From positions 2,877,501-2,941,500 of the forward strand of contig NZ_RBXO01000001.1 of the NCBI RefSeq assembly GCF_003634935.1: DNA of 64,000 nt, in the 5' to 3' direction. The DNA is from Saccharothrix australiensis (GTDB taxonomy: Bacteria > Actinomycetota > Actinomycetes > Mycobacteriales > Pseudonocardiaceae). Below the pieces are notes generated by a model. That model saw nothing but the letters and a program-made list of their open reading frames with translations, was not told where the DNA came from and searched no databases. This document shows, one piece after another, positions 52,873 to 61,850 of the stretch (positions within the stretch are counted from its first letter, which is position 1; the number at the start of each line of letters is the position of its first letter). The translations under genes and the position numbers were made by a program.

Positions 52873-53439
52873 ATCCGCCGGTGTCGTCAGTCCGGCGCGG
52901 GGGCTTCATGCGTTCCGGTCGGCAACCGCGATCCCGAGGTGGCGAGGACATGGGTCCTCCGACGACCGCGATGCGGTCGACCGGCTGAGTTGGGCGATAA
53001 CTCCACGAGTTGTCGGCGGTGTCGGAATGGGCGCGTCCGAAGGTTTCACATTACCGTCCCACCGCTGTGCGGGTTATCCACCGTTCAGGTTTTCGTGCCG
53101 AGGATCGGTTCCCGGGCCGCTCGGGGGTGCCGAGTGGACCGGACGGGCTTGGTGTCCGCTCATTCCGGGTGACGGAGGTCATCACCTGTGCGTTTGGTTG
53201 CCCACAGGGCGGTGGTCGCTTCTCGCTGCCCGAGGAAGGTGAGCAGTGCTCGCGACCGCGCGAGGCGTCTCCGATCGGTCGAACAGGGAAATTGCGTCCG
53301 TTTCGCCGTATTGTCCGTTTGGCGGTGCTCATCCTCAGGTTGATCTCAATAGGCGTTGGTCCATTGCCGTGAAACACCCCTGAATACGTGGACAGTCGAC
53401 TGCGGTGTGGGCAATGTTGTCGGACGCGGAGGTGTCCCG
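52873..53439. other. Intergenic/regulatory region upstream of the nitrate reductase
   Basis: No gene recognised. The last 80 bases before the nitrate reductase contain GTGAAACACCCCTGAATAC (53369-53387), which loosely resembles a GlnR-type site (two A/C-ending half-sites six bases apart). This is suggestive only. The stretch 53290-53400 is AT-richer than the surroundings, as expected for a promoter. Confidence 0.35.
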
Positions 53440-55551
53440 ATGAATACCTCGAACATCGCCTTGCTCGCCACCGACACCCATTGTCCCTATTGTGCGCTGC
53501 AATGTGGAATGACCGTCGACGCGGCGGGCGGAAACGTGCGGGTGCGGCCCAGGTGGTTCCCGACCAACCAGGGTGGGCTCTGCCAGAAGGGCTGGACGTC
53601 GACCGCGGTGCTGACCGCGCCCGACCGGCTCACCACCCCGCTGCTGCGCACGGCCGGGGACGGCTTGCGCCCGGCAGGGTGGGACGACGCGCTCGACCAA
53701 GTCGCACGGCGGCTGGCCGCGGTCCGCGACCGGCACGGCCCCGGGTCGGTCGGGGTGCTCGGCGGTGGCGGGCTGACCAACGAGAAGGTGTACCTGCTGG
53801 GCAAGTTGGCCAGGGTCGCGCTGCGCACGCCGCACGTGGACTACAATGGCCGGTTCTGCATGTCGTCGGCCGCCGCGGCGACCATTCGCGCGTTCGGCGT
53901 CGACCGCGGGCTCCCGTTCCCGCTCACCGACCTGGCCGGGGCGGACGCGGTGCTGCTGGTGGGTGCGAACGTGGCCGAGACGATGCCGCCGTTCGTGCAA
54001 CACCTGGGCCGCGCGATCGACGCCGGCGGGCTGGTCGTGGTCGACCCGCGCCGCACCGCCACCGCGCGGCACGCGGGCCTGCACCTGCGTACCCAGCCGG
54101 GCACGGACCTGGCGCTGGCCCTGGGGATGCTGCACATCGCCGTCACCGACGGGCACGTCGCCGAGACCTACGTGCGGGAGCGCACGTCCGGGTTCGACCG
54201 GGCGTGGCGGGTGGCGGCGCGGTGGTGGCCGGAGCGCACCGAACGGGTCACCGGGGTCGCGGTCGCCGACCAGCGGCTCGCCGTGCGCCTGCTCGCCCAG
54301 GCGGACAACGCCTACGTGCTCACCGCGCGCGGCACCGAGCAGCACGCCAACGGCACCGCGATGGTCTCGGCGTGGGTCAACCTCGCCCTGGCGCTCGGCC
54401 TCCCCGGCGTCGCCGGGTCCGGCTACGGCACCATCACCGGCCAGGGCAACGGCCAGGGTGGCCGCGAGCACGGCCAGAAGGCCGACCAGCTCCCCGGCTA
54501 CCGCAAGATCGACGACCCGGACGCGCGTCGCCACGTGGCCGCCGTCTGGGGCGTGCCCGAGGCCGAGCTCCCGAGCCGGGGCCGCTCCGCCTACGAGATC
54601 CTCGACGCGGCCGGGCGACCGGGCGGCATCCGGGCGCTGCTCGTGTTCGGCACCAACCCGGTGGTCTCCGCGCCCGACGCGGCCCGCGTCACCGAGCGGC
54701 TGCGCGCGCTGGACCTGCTGGTGGTGGCGGACTTCGTGCGCTCGGAGACGGCGGAGCTGGCCGACGCGGTGCTCCCGGTCACCCAGTGGGCCGAGGAGGA
54801 CGGCACGTTGACCAACCTGGAGGGCCGCGTCCTGCTGCGCCGCCGCACGGTGGACCCGCCCGACGGCGTGCGCGGCGACCTCGACGTGATCAGCGGCATC
54901 GCGGTCCGGCTCGGCCAGCCGCCGGAGCGGTTCCCCACCGGGGTCGAGGAGGTGTTCGCGGAGCTGGGCAGGGCGAGCGCGGGCGGCCCGGCCGACTACT
55001 CGGGCATGAGCCACGGGCGGCTGCGCGCCGGTGAGGGCCTGTACTGGCCGTGCCCCGCGCCCGACCACCCCGGCACGCCCCGGCTGTTCCTCGACGGTTT
55101 CCCGCTGCCGGGCGGCCGGGCCCGGTTCGCCCCGGTCGACCACGCGGCCCCGGCGGAGACCACCAGCGAGCGCTTCCCGCTGTGGGCGACGACCGGGCGG
55201 TTGTTGCAGCACTACCAGACCGGCACCCAGACCCGCCGGGTCGCCGAGCTCGACGAGGCCGCGCCCGAGGTGTACGTGGAGGTCCACCCGGACACCGCGG
55301 CGCGGGCGGGCCTGGCCGACGGCGGGCGGGCGACGGTCAGCTCCGCGCGCGGCAGCACGTCGGCGCGCGTGCGGTACGAGCCCACGATGCGGGTGGACAC
55401 GGTGTTCCTGCCGTTCCACTTCCCCGACGGGCAGCGCGCGAACCTGGTGACCAACCCGGCGCTCGACCCGACCAGCCGCATACCCGAGCTGAAGGTGTGC
55501 GCGGTCCGCCTCGACCCCCATCCGCTGCCCGAGGAAGGAACCCGACGGTGA
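53440..55551 (+). CDS. nasC: Assimilatory nitrate reductase, molybdopterin-dependent catalytic subunit
   Basis: 703 residues; GGAGG at 53428-53432 supports ATG 53440. The N-terminal [4Fe-4S] ligands are C15, C18, C22 and C48 (HCPYCALQCGM, GGLCQKGW). Molybdopterin-binding segments include GLTNEKVYLLGKLARVALRT, GRFCMSSAAAATIRAFG, DAVLLVGANVAETMPPFVQH and GNGQGGREHGQKADQLPGYR. The C-terminal MopB_CT part contains LHYQTGTQTRR-like HYQTGTQTRRVAELDEAAPE. No Tat signal, consistent with cytoplasmic nitrate assimilation (nitrate to nitrite). It overlaps the FAD partner gene by four bases (GTGA). Confidence 0.85.
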   Translation: MNTSNIALLATDTHCPYCALQCGMTVDAAGGNVRVRPRWFPTNQGGLCQKGWTSTAVLTAPDRLTTPLLRTAGDGLRPAGWDDALDQVARRLAAVRDRHGPGSVGVLGGGGLTNEKVYLLGKLARVALRTPHVDYNGRFCMSSAAAATIRAFGVDRGLPFPLTDLAGADAVLLVGANVAETMPPFVQHLGRAIDAGGLVVVDPRRTATARHAGLHLRTQPGTDLALALGMLHIAVTDGHVAETYVRERTSGFDRAWRVAARWWPERTERVTGVAVADQRLAVRLLAQADNAYVLTARGTEQHANGTAMVSAWVNLALALGLPGVAGSGYGTITGQGNGQGGREHGQKADQLPGYRKIDDPDARRHVAAVWGVPEAELPSRGRSAYEILDAAGRPGGIRALLVFGTNPVVSAPDAARVTERLRALDLLVVADFVRSETAELADAVLPVTQWAEEDGTLTNLEGRVLLRRRTVDPPDGVRGDLDVISGIAVRLGQPPERFPTGVEEVFAELGRASAGGPADYSGMSHGRLRAGEGLYWPCPAPDHPGTPRLFLDGFPLPGGRARFAPVDHAAPAETTSERFPLWATTGRLLQHYQTGTQTRRVAELDEAAPEVYVEVHPDTAARAGLADGGRATVSSARGSTSARVRYEPTMRVDTVFLPFHFPDGQRANLVTNPALDPTSRIPELKVCAVRLDPHPLPEEGTRR

Positions 55552-56999
55552 ACCGCCGACAGGTGATCGTGATCGGTTACGGCATGGCCGGCGCGCGCCT
55601 CGCCGACGAGATCCGGGCCCGCGACCCCGAGGGCGCCCGGGTCGCGCTGACCGTGGTCGGCGCCGAGGCGCACCCCGCCTACAACCGGGTGCTGCTGTCC
55701 GGTGTGCTCGCGGGTGGTCTGGACCCCGGCGCGGTGCTGCTGCACGAACCGGACTGGGCCGACCGCAGCGCCGTGGACCTGAGGGTCGGGGTCGAGGCGA
55801 CCCGCGTCGACCGCGCCGCGCGGGTGGTGGAGTGCTCGGACGGCGCGCGGCTGCCCTACGACGCGGTGGTGCTGGCGACCGGCAGCGCGCCGTGGCTGCC
55901 GCCGGTGGAGGGGCTGCTGGACGACGACGGCCGCGTCGCGAGCGGTGTGGTGGCGTTCCGCGACCTCGACGACTGCGCCCGCATCCTCGCCGCGGCCCGG
56001 CCGGGAGCGCCCGCGGTGGTGCTCGGCGGCGGGCTGCTCGGGCTGGAGGCGGCCAGGGGCCTGGTCGCGCGCGGGAGCCTGGTCACCGTCGTGCACCCCG
56101 TGTCGCACCTGATGGAGCGCCAGCTCGACCCCGGCGCGGGCCGGGTGCTGGCCGACGCGCTGGAGCGGATGGGCGTGGAGTTCCGGTTCGGCCGGGTGGC
56201 CCGGCGGTACGTCGTCGGTGCCGAGGTGGAGCTGGACGACGGTGCCCGGCTGCCCGCCGACCTGGTGGTGGTGTCGGCGGGCGTCCGCCCGGCGACCGAC
56301 CTGGCCCGCGACTGCGGGCTGGTCGTCGAGCGGGGTGTCGTGGTGGACGACGCGTTGCGCACCAGCGACCCGCGCATCTACGCGCTCGGCGACTGCGCCC
56401 AGCACCGCGGTGTGGTCAACGGCCTGGTCCAGCCGGCGTGGGAGCAGGCGACCGTGTTGGCCGACCTGCTCACCGGCGCCGTGCCGGGCGCGCGCTACCG
56501 CGGCACGCCCGTGGTGACCAAGCTGAAGGTCCGCGACATCGACCTCGCCTCGCTCGGCGAGGTGCACGTCGAACTGGACGAGCCCGGCGTCGAGGTGCTG
56601 CGCGTGGAGGACCCGACCCGCGGCCGGTACGCCAAGATGGTGTTGCGGGACAACGTGATCGTCGGTGCGATCCTGGTCGGCGCGCCGGACGCGGCGGCCA
56701 CCGTGGTGCAGCTGTTCGACCGCGGCCTCCCCGCGCCCGACGACCGGCTGGCCCTGTTGCTGGGCCGCGCCTTGGCCGCGGCGACGGCGGTCAGCCCGGC
56801 CGACCTGCCCGCGACCACCCTCGTGTGCCGCTGCAACACCGTCCGCAAGGCGCAACTGGTGTCCGCGTGGGACGCGGGTGCGCGCGGCGTGGCACCGCTG
56901 GTCAGCGCGACCCGCGCCACCACCGGTTGCGGCACCTGCCACGACCTGGTCAACGCCATCGCCGACTGGCTCGCCGCCCGCAAACCCGCTCCCGCCTGA
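55548..56999 (+). CDS. FAD-dependent nitrate/nitrite reductase electron-transfer subunit (NasB/NirB-N type)
   Basis: 483 residues from GTG 55548. N-terminal FAD fold VIVIGYGMAGARLADEIRAR, second dinucleotide fold VVLGGGLLGLEAARGLVARG and YALGDCAQHR near the FAD-binding end. The C-terminus is a BFD-like [2Fe-2S] domain with CRCNTVRK and TTGCGTCHDLV (Cys pairs). This arrangement equals the assimilatory NasB/NasC reductase partner that passes electrons from NAD(P)H to the molybdenum subunit. Translationally coupled to the upstream gene. Confidence 0.85.
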   Translation: MNRRQVIVIGYGMAGARLADEIRARDPEGARVALTVVGAEAHPAYNRVLLSGVLAGGLDPGAVLLHEPDWADRSAVDLRVGVEATRVDRAARVVECSDGARLPYDAVVLATGSAPWLPPVEGLLDDDGRVASGVVAFRDLDDCARILAAARPGAPAVVLGGGLLGLEAARGLVARGSLVTVVHPVSHLMERQLDPGAGRVLADALERMGVEFRFGRVARRYVVGAEVELDDGARLPADLVVVSAGVRPATDLARDCGLVVERGVVVDDALRTSDPRIYALGDCAQHRGVVNGLVQPAWEQATVLADLLTGAVPGARYRGTPVVTKLKVRDIDLASLGEVHVELDEPGVEVLRVEDPTRGRYAKMVLRDNVIVGAILVGAPDAAATVVQLFDRGLPAPDDRLALLLGRALAAATAVSPADLPATTLVCRCNTVRKAQLVSAWDAGARGVAPLVSATRATTGCGTCHDLVNAIADWLAARKPAPA

Positions 57000-57076
57000 C
57001 CACCGCTCCCGCCTTCAGCCGCGGGTAGCCGGGTGCGACGCGTTGTCCCCACGAGACCGGGAGGGCTCGACCCTGC

Positions 57077-57514
57077 TCAGAACGTGATCGTCCGGGCGAT
57101 GTCCCAGCCGCCCGGGTTGCTCGACCACCTGGTCGCCGGGTTGGTGAACCCGCCTGGCGTGGCTTCCATGACGAACAGGCTGGTGCTGGCGTTGCCGTAG
57201 TCGTAGAACGCACCGATGTCGGCGCGTCCGTCACCGGTGTAGTCGCCGCTCATGAAGCGGGTCTGGTTGGCATTCCAGCCGCCCGGGTTGCTCAGCCACC
57301 GCCGCGTCGCGTCGGAGAACCCGTCGGCCTTCCCCTCCCACACGAACACACCAGTCTGGCCGTTTCCGTAGTCGAAAGACGCCGCCACGTCGGTGCGGCC
57401 GTCGCCGTTGTAGTCGCCGGAGAGGTAACGGCTGCGTCCGGAGTCCCAGCCGCCTTCGTAGCTCGACCACTTCGACGAGAGAGCCAAGGAGGAGTGGCAG
57501 AGGCACACGGGCAT
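57077..57514 (-). pseudogene. C-terminal fragment of an FG-GAP/VCBS-repeat protein
   Basis: 145 codons with two FG-GAP-like units: RYLSGDYNGDGRTDVAASFD YGNGQTGVFVWEG and RFMSGDYTGDGRADIGAFYD YGNASTSLFVMEA, each with the DxDGDGRxD calcium-loop pattern, then NPGGWDIARTITF. The N-terminal residues (MPVCLCHSSLAL) are not a signal peptide. IS-B copy 2 starts 13 bases upstream, so the 5' portion was probably removed during IS-associated rearrangement. Confidence 0.6.
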
Positions 57515-57527
57515 CGAAGTAGACTAG

Positions 57528-58459
57528 GCGGTGTCCTGTAATTCGTCATCGGAGCCAGAGCACGATGGCGGCGATGGTGAGTTCGGCCTGGTAGTAGGCG
57601 GCGCGTTTGGCGTAGCGGGTGGCCAGGCCGCGGAACTGTTTAAGCCGGTTGAAGCAGCGCTCGACCACGTTGCGTTGTTTGTAGCGTTCGGCGTCGAAGG
57701 CCGGTGGTCGTCCGCCGCGTGAGCCCAGGGTCGCGCGGCGGGCGACCTGGTCTTTGCGTTCGGGGCAGGTGAACGTGATCCGACGGGTGCGCAGGGCGAG
57801 TCGGGTGGACTTGTGCGAGTACGCCTTGTCCGCGATCACCGCCTCGGGCCGGACGCGCGGGTGTCCGGGTCCGGGGCGGGCGACGCGGATGCCGTCGAGC
57901 AGCGGCGGCAGTCGCGGGTTGTCCCCGGCCTGGCCCGGTGTGATCAGGACGCGCATGGGCAGGCCGCGTCCGTCGACCGCAATGTGGATCCTGGTGCTCA
58001 GACCGCCTCGGGACCGGCCGAGTCCCTCCCCTGCGACGGCGAGGGCTTCGACCCCGGCGGTGCATCCCCCTTTTTCCGGGCACCGGCGGCGTGTTGGTGG
58101 GCCCGGACGACGCTGGAGTCGACGCTGACGATCCACTCCAGCCCGCCCACGGAGTCGTCCTTGACGATCACCCGGTCCAGGATGCGCTGCCAGGTCCCGT
58201 CCGCGGTCCACAACCGCAGCCGCTCGTGCGCGGTCTTCCACGGGCCGTAGCGTTCGGGCAGGTCACGCCACGGTGCGCCGGTGCGCAGCTTCCACAGGAT
58301 CGCGTTGATCACCTGCCGGTGATCCCGCCACCTGCGGCCACGCCCGGACACCGGTAACAGCGGCTCGATCGCCGCCCAGGCACGATCGGTCAACTCACCA
58401 CGACCCACCATGCACCAGAACTACCAGACGCCCTGATCACCGGCTTACAGGACACCGCC
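57528..58459 (-). mobile_element. IS5-family element 'IS-B', copy 2
   Basis: 932 bp with terminal repeats GGCGGTGTCCTGTAA / complement, inserted at CTAG with TA on both sides (57526-57527, 58460-58461). Transposase on the minus strand. The right end lies inside the 3' end of cas1 and supplies its last codons and stop. It differs from copy 1 at a number of amino-acid positions, so the copies are not recent duplicates of each other. Confidence 0.9.
57546..58411 (-). CDS. IS5-family transposase of IS-B, copy 2
   Basis: ORF1 from ATG 58411 (MVGRGELTDRAWAAIEPLLP) to the AAAAAGGGGG run (complement of 58066-58075), then ORF2 (LGRSRGGLSTRIHIAVDGRG, AVIADKAYSHKSTRLALRTR, VVERCFNRLKQFRGLATRYA) to 57546. 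DDE residues as in copy 1. Frameshifting at the slippery run would give one protein of about 285 residues. Confidence 0.85.
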
Positions 58460-59311
58460 TAGTGCGTCGTCTTCGGTGAGCAGTGTCTTGATGTCGCGGA
58501 CGCAGTTCTCGAGGAAGGCGCCGTCCTTCATCCGGTCGCGGACGGCGCGGCGGGCTTCGGTGCTGATGTCGGCGACTTCCCGGGCGGCGATGTCGAAAAC
58601 GACGGGGATGCTGATCTCGGCCTTGTAGAGGTCGGCGATGTCGTAGACGAAGGATTTGACGTGACCGGTGTGGACGAAGCCGAGACCGGGTGCGCAGCCG
58701 AGGGCGACGATGACGGCGTGCACGACGCCGTAGAGGCTGGTGTTGGCGGCCGAGAGTGCCTGGTTGACCGGTGTGCCCGCAGCGAAGTCGTCGGGGTCGT
58801 AGTCGCGGCGTTCCCAGGTGATGCCGACTCGGTGGGCGTGCTCGCGGTAGAGGCGGCGGACGCGGGCGCCTTCCCTTCCTCGGAGTTGTTGCATGGTCAG
58901 GCCGCTGGTGTCCTCGTCGGGGAAGCGCATCGCGTACATCTGGCGGGCGACACGCAGACGGGTGCGCTGGTTGGAGACGAGGTTCGCCTGGATCTCCAGG
59001 AGGCGGGAGTTGGCGGCCAGGGCGCGTCCGTGGGCGTAGTAGCGGACGCCGTGTTCGCCGACCCAGACCGCGGTGGAGCCGCTCTCGGCGAGCAGGACCA
59101 TAGCCTGCTGGCTGACGGTGGCGCCTGGGCCGAGCAGCAGTGCGCCCAGTGTCGCGGCGGGGATGTGGACGGTGCCGCGTTTGTCGGTCGCGGTGATGGC
59201 GTTGTCGTCGCGGTGGACGTTGCAGTGGTCCAGGTAGAGGAACGAGATGCGGTCCTGGGCACGCACGAGCTGCGACAGAGGGACGGGCGGTGCTCCGGGG
59301 ATATCAGGCAC
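58445..59311 (-). CDS. cas1: Cas1 (type I-E), 3' end replaced by IS-B
   Basis: 288 residues. Metal-binding residues are all present: E147 (LRGREGARVRR), H214 (LGFVHTGHVK), D224 and D227 (FVYDIADLYK). The last native residues are DIKTLLTEDDA; the following LGGVL and TAA come from the IS-B terminal repeat. Cas1e proteins are usually 15-30 residues longer, so a C-terminal segment is missing. It starts eight bases inside the end of cas6e. No cas2 follows. Spacer-integrating activity is doubtful without Cas2. Confidence 0.9.
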   Translation of the reverse strand: MPDIPGAPPVPLSQLVRAQDRISFLYLDHCNVHRDDNAITATDKRGTVHIPAATLGALLLGPGATVSQQAMVLLAESGSTAVWVGEHGVRYYAHGRALAANSRLLEIQANLVSNQRTRLRVARQMYAMRFPDEDTSGLTMQQLRGREGARVRRLYREHAHRVGITWERRDYDPDDFAAGTPVNQALSAANTSLYGVVHAVIVALGCAPGLGFVHTGHVKSFVYDIADLYKAEISIPVVFDIAAREVADISTEARRAVRDRMKDGAFLENCVRDIKTLLTEDDALGGVL

Positions 59312-59969
59312 GGCGGACCGGTGCCAGGGTGAGCAGCCCGCAGCCGTAGCCCTTGGCCGGGCCGATGCCGGTGACGAGGCTGGTGCGCAGCGCGTCGGCG
59401 TCGGTGATGCGCAGGTGGCCTTCGAAGGTGGCCACGGTGAGGGTGACGGTGGCGTCCTTGCGCCGGAAGTTCAGGGTCTGCCGTCCGCGCACGGCGACGT
59501 CGGGCTCGTCGTTCCCGCCGGTTTCGACGGTGAATCCGGACCGTTGGGCGCGGTCGAGCAGCCACTGGGTCTGTTGGGCGACGGTGACGTGCCCGTGGCG
59601 CTGTGAACGGCCTGTGGTCGAGTGCTTGCGGGTGCCCTGGGCGGGGTTGGCGGAGAGCCGGAAGGCCCACTGCTGTCCGGTTTGCAGTCGGTCCAGCAGT
59701 GTCCGGTAGTCGACGGTGTCCCAGGTCTGGGTGGTGGGCCGGCCGACTTGTTCCACCAGGTGGGTCAGGTCGGGCCGTTGGGGGCTGACGATGTAGAGCA
59801 GGACTTGGTGCTGGTTGCGGTCGATGCGCCACAGCACTCGTCCCGGTTGGTCGGTGGGCGGGGCCGCGGGGAAGGCGGCCATGACCGCCGCGTGGATCTT
59901 GTGCGGGGACGCGAGCAGGTTGCGGGCGGCGCGGCGGGCCGGATTGATCTCGAAGCGGGTCAGGTGCAT
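59304..59969 (-). CDS. cas6e: Cas6e (CasE/Cse3) CRISPR RNA endoribonuclease
   Basis: 221 residues from ATG 59969. MHLTRFEINPARRAARNLLA starts the first RRM-like domain; the C-terminal glycine-rich loop GIGPAKGYGCGLLTLAPVRR is the Cas6 signature. Processes pre-crRNA within repeats and stays on the 3' hairpin in Cascade. The TGATG junction with cas5e indicates coupled translation. Confidence 0.92.
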   Translation of the reverse strand: MHLTRFEINPARRAARNLLASPHKIHAAVMAAFPAAPPTDQPGRVLWRIDRNQHQVLLYIVSPQRPDLTHLVEQVGRPTTQTWDTVDYRTLLDRLQTGQQWAFRLSANPAQGTRKHSTTGRSQRHGHVTVAQQTQWLLDRAQRSGFTVETGGNDEPDVAVRGRQTLNFRRKDATVTLTVATFEGHLRITDADALRTSLVTGIGPAKGYGCGLLTLAPVRRA

Positions 59970-60685
59970 CAGGCGATTTCCTCGAATGCCGCCATCGGGT
60001 CGAACGGGTCCGCCGGCGGGGCGGTGGGTTGGTAGGAGGGGTTGGGGACCTCGACCTGGTCGCGGTGCACGGTGCGCCAGCCGTAGGCGCGGTTGCGGGG
60101 GTCGAAGCTGACGGGTTCGTCGCGCACGAGTTCGGCGTCGGCCGCGTCGGCGGGGCAGTCCACGACGATGTCCAGTCCGACCGTGGGCGAGCAGTGGCGG
60201 CGTTGCGTCCAGGGGGAGGCGTGCCACGGCTCGGTCTCCAACCGTTCCCGCACGGTGCCCTCGCGCAGGCCGTGCAGCAGCTGCCCGGCGGGCGGGCAGG
60301 ACCGGCGGCCGAGGTAGAGGGGGAAGACGGGGGAGCGCAGCGCTTGTTCCAGGCCGCGCAGCAGGTCGGGGTCGCCTTCCAGCGCGACTGTGAACACCGC
60401 GTCGGCCAGGTAGAACCGGTAGGACAGCGGCATCGTGGTGGAGCCGTCGAGGCTGCGGGCGGTCTGGAAGTCGCGTTCGAGTTGGCCGGGTTGGTCGATG
60501 CGCACGCCGATCCGCAGCGAGAGCAGTTCTTCCAGCGGGTCGGTGCGGCGCACGCCCTGTGCGGCGGCCAGCAGACCGATGACGCCGCTGCGGCTGGGCA
60601 CCCGGTCGGTGTTGCGGCGGACGAAGCGGCTGCTGGTGCCCCACGACTGCAGCGGCGCGCCCAGCCGCAACAGCAGGGTGGTCAC
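59969..60685 (-). CDS. cas5e: Cas5e (CasD) Cascade subunit
   Basis: 238 residues from GTG 60685 (overlaps the cas7e stop by four bases). LLLRLGAPLQSWGTSSRFVR is the Cas5e N-terminus; DRVPSRSGVIGLLAAAQGVR and PVFPLYLGRRSCPPAGQLL are family motifs. Binds the 5' handle of crRNA. A Pro-rich acidic C-terminal tail (APPADPFDPMAAFEEIA) extends past the core. Confidence 0.92.
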   Translation of the reverse strand: MTTLLLRLGAPLQSWGTSSRFVRRNTDRVPSRSGVIGLLAAAQGVRRTDPLEELLSLRIGVRIDQPGQLERDFQTARSLDGSTTMPLSYRFYLADAVFTVALEGDPDLLRGLEQALRSPVFPLYLGRRSCPPAGQLLHGLREGTVRERLETEPWHASPWTQRRHCSPTVGLDIVVDCPADAADAELVRDEPVSFDPRNRAYGWRTVHRDQVEVPNPSYQPTAPPADPFDPMAAFEEIA

Positions 60686-61821
60686 GCCTGCTCCGCCAGG
60701 CGGTCGCCGACCAGGGCTCCCACGGCCCGCACGGTCGGGTCGAACGTGCCGCGCTGGGCCAGCTCGGTCAGCGGCGCGACCTTCTTCTCCCCGACGCCGA
60801 AGACCCAGGCGGCGACCGGCTGTTCGTCGTAGGCTTCGTGCAGTTCGCGCGCGTGGTCGGCCAGGCGCGTGATGGCCTGCACCACCCGTCCGCCCTCGGC
60901 GTCGTCCTGCACGGCTTCCTCGAACGCGCCGACCAGGTTGATCGACTGGGTTTCGCGGACCACGACGAGCACGGCGTCGGGCAGGGTCCGGTTGGCGAAG
61001 GTGTTCTGCTTTCCGGTCGGCATACTCGCGACGAAGGCCCGGGTGAACGCCTCGACCGCCCGCCGGGTCGCCTCGGCGTCGCCGAGGTTGTCGTGCAGGC
61101 GGTTCACGTCCACCGTGGCGTAGCGGTAGAGAGTGGAGGAGTTGAACTCGACGGTGCCGATCATGCCGGCGCCGGCGTCTTCTTCCTCGTCGGCCTGCTT
61201 GTGGTCGTCCACGGCGGTGAAGTAGTCGTACTCGTTGTCCACGGCGTGCACGCTCAACGCGTGGGCCACCTGCGCCGCGGCGTCGACGTTGAGGTCGGTG
61301 GCGTCGGCGACCATCCGGCCGAACAACGCGACGTCCACCGAGTGCTCACGGTCGGCGCGGGCACGGGCCTGCGCCTTGGCGATGTCGGGTTTGCCCTCGC
61401 CCGCCGCGGCGGCGGCCTCGACCGCGAGTTCGGCGAGGCCGGTGATCTGCCGGTTGCTCAGGAACAACAAGTAGCCCGACTCGGGCGGGGCGTCGGCCTT
61501 CCGCGCCGGGGTGATCTTGATACCGGCGGCGGTCAGCACCGCCTCGGCCAGCTCCAACGCCCGCCCGGACAACACCGGGTCCTGCCGGACGATCTCCTCG
61601 GACAGCAGCTCCACCACCCGCTTGGTCCGCACGCCCAGCTCGGAGGTGTCGAGCAGTTCGGCGAACGTGGCGCGGGTGGCGCGTTTCCACGCCTGGCTGG
61701 ACACCCGGGCTCGACGCCGCCCGCCGTACACCGCGGTTTTGGGGCTGCCGGTGTCGTCGCGGTTGATGTTGCTCGGCGGCACGGTCTGTACGACGTGAAT
61801 GTCGACAATGGTTCGTGACAC
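60682..61821 (-). CDS. cas7e: Cas7e (CasC/Cse4) Cascade backbone
   Basis: 379 residues from GTG 61821 (AAAGG upstream). VDIHVVQTVPPSNINRDDTG SPKTAVYGG is the N-terminal Cas7e motif (RNA-binding palm). ALSVHAVDNEYDYFTAVDDH and GTVEFNSSTLYRYATVDVNR are conserved core segments. Forms the six-copy filament along crRNA. The long open frame upstream of 61821 is Arg/Pro-rich and not coding. Confidence 0.92.
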   Translation of the reverse strand: MSRTIVDIHVVQTVPPSNINRDDTGSPKTAVYGGRRRARVSSQAWKRATRATFAELLDTSELGVRTKRVVELLSEEIVRQDPVLSGRALELAEAVLTAAGIKITPARKADAPPESGYLLFLSNRQITGLAELAVEAAAAAGEGKPDIAKAQARARADREHSVDVALFGRMVADATDLNVDAAAQVAHALSVHAVDNEYDYFTAVDDHKQADEEEDAGAGMIGTVEFNSSTLYRYATVDVNRLHDNLGDAEATRRAVEAFTRAFVASMPTGKQNTFANRTLPDAVLVVVRETQSINLVGAFEEAVQDDAEGGRVVQAITRLADHARELHEAYDEQPVAAWVFGVGEKKVAPLTELAQRGTFDPTVRAVGALVGDRLAEQA

Positions 61822-61850
61822 GGAAGTGCCTTTCACAGGAGAGATCGAGG

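Noticed and set aside
57000..58460. Possible CRISPR array next to cas1
   Set aside because: I looked for repeated ~28-bp units with spacers on both strands and saw none; the region is an FG-GAP fragment and IS-B.
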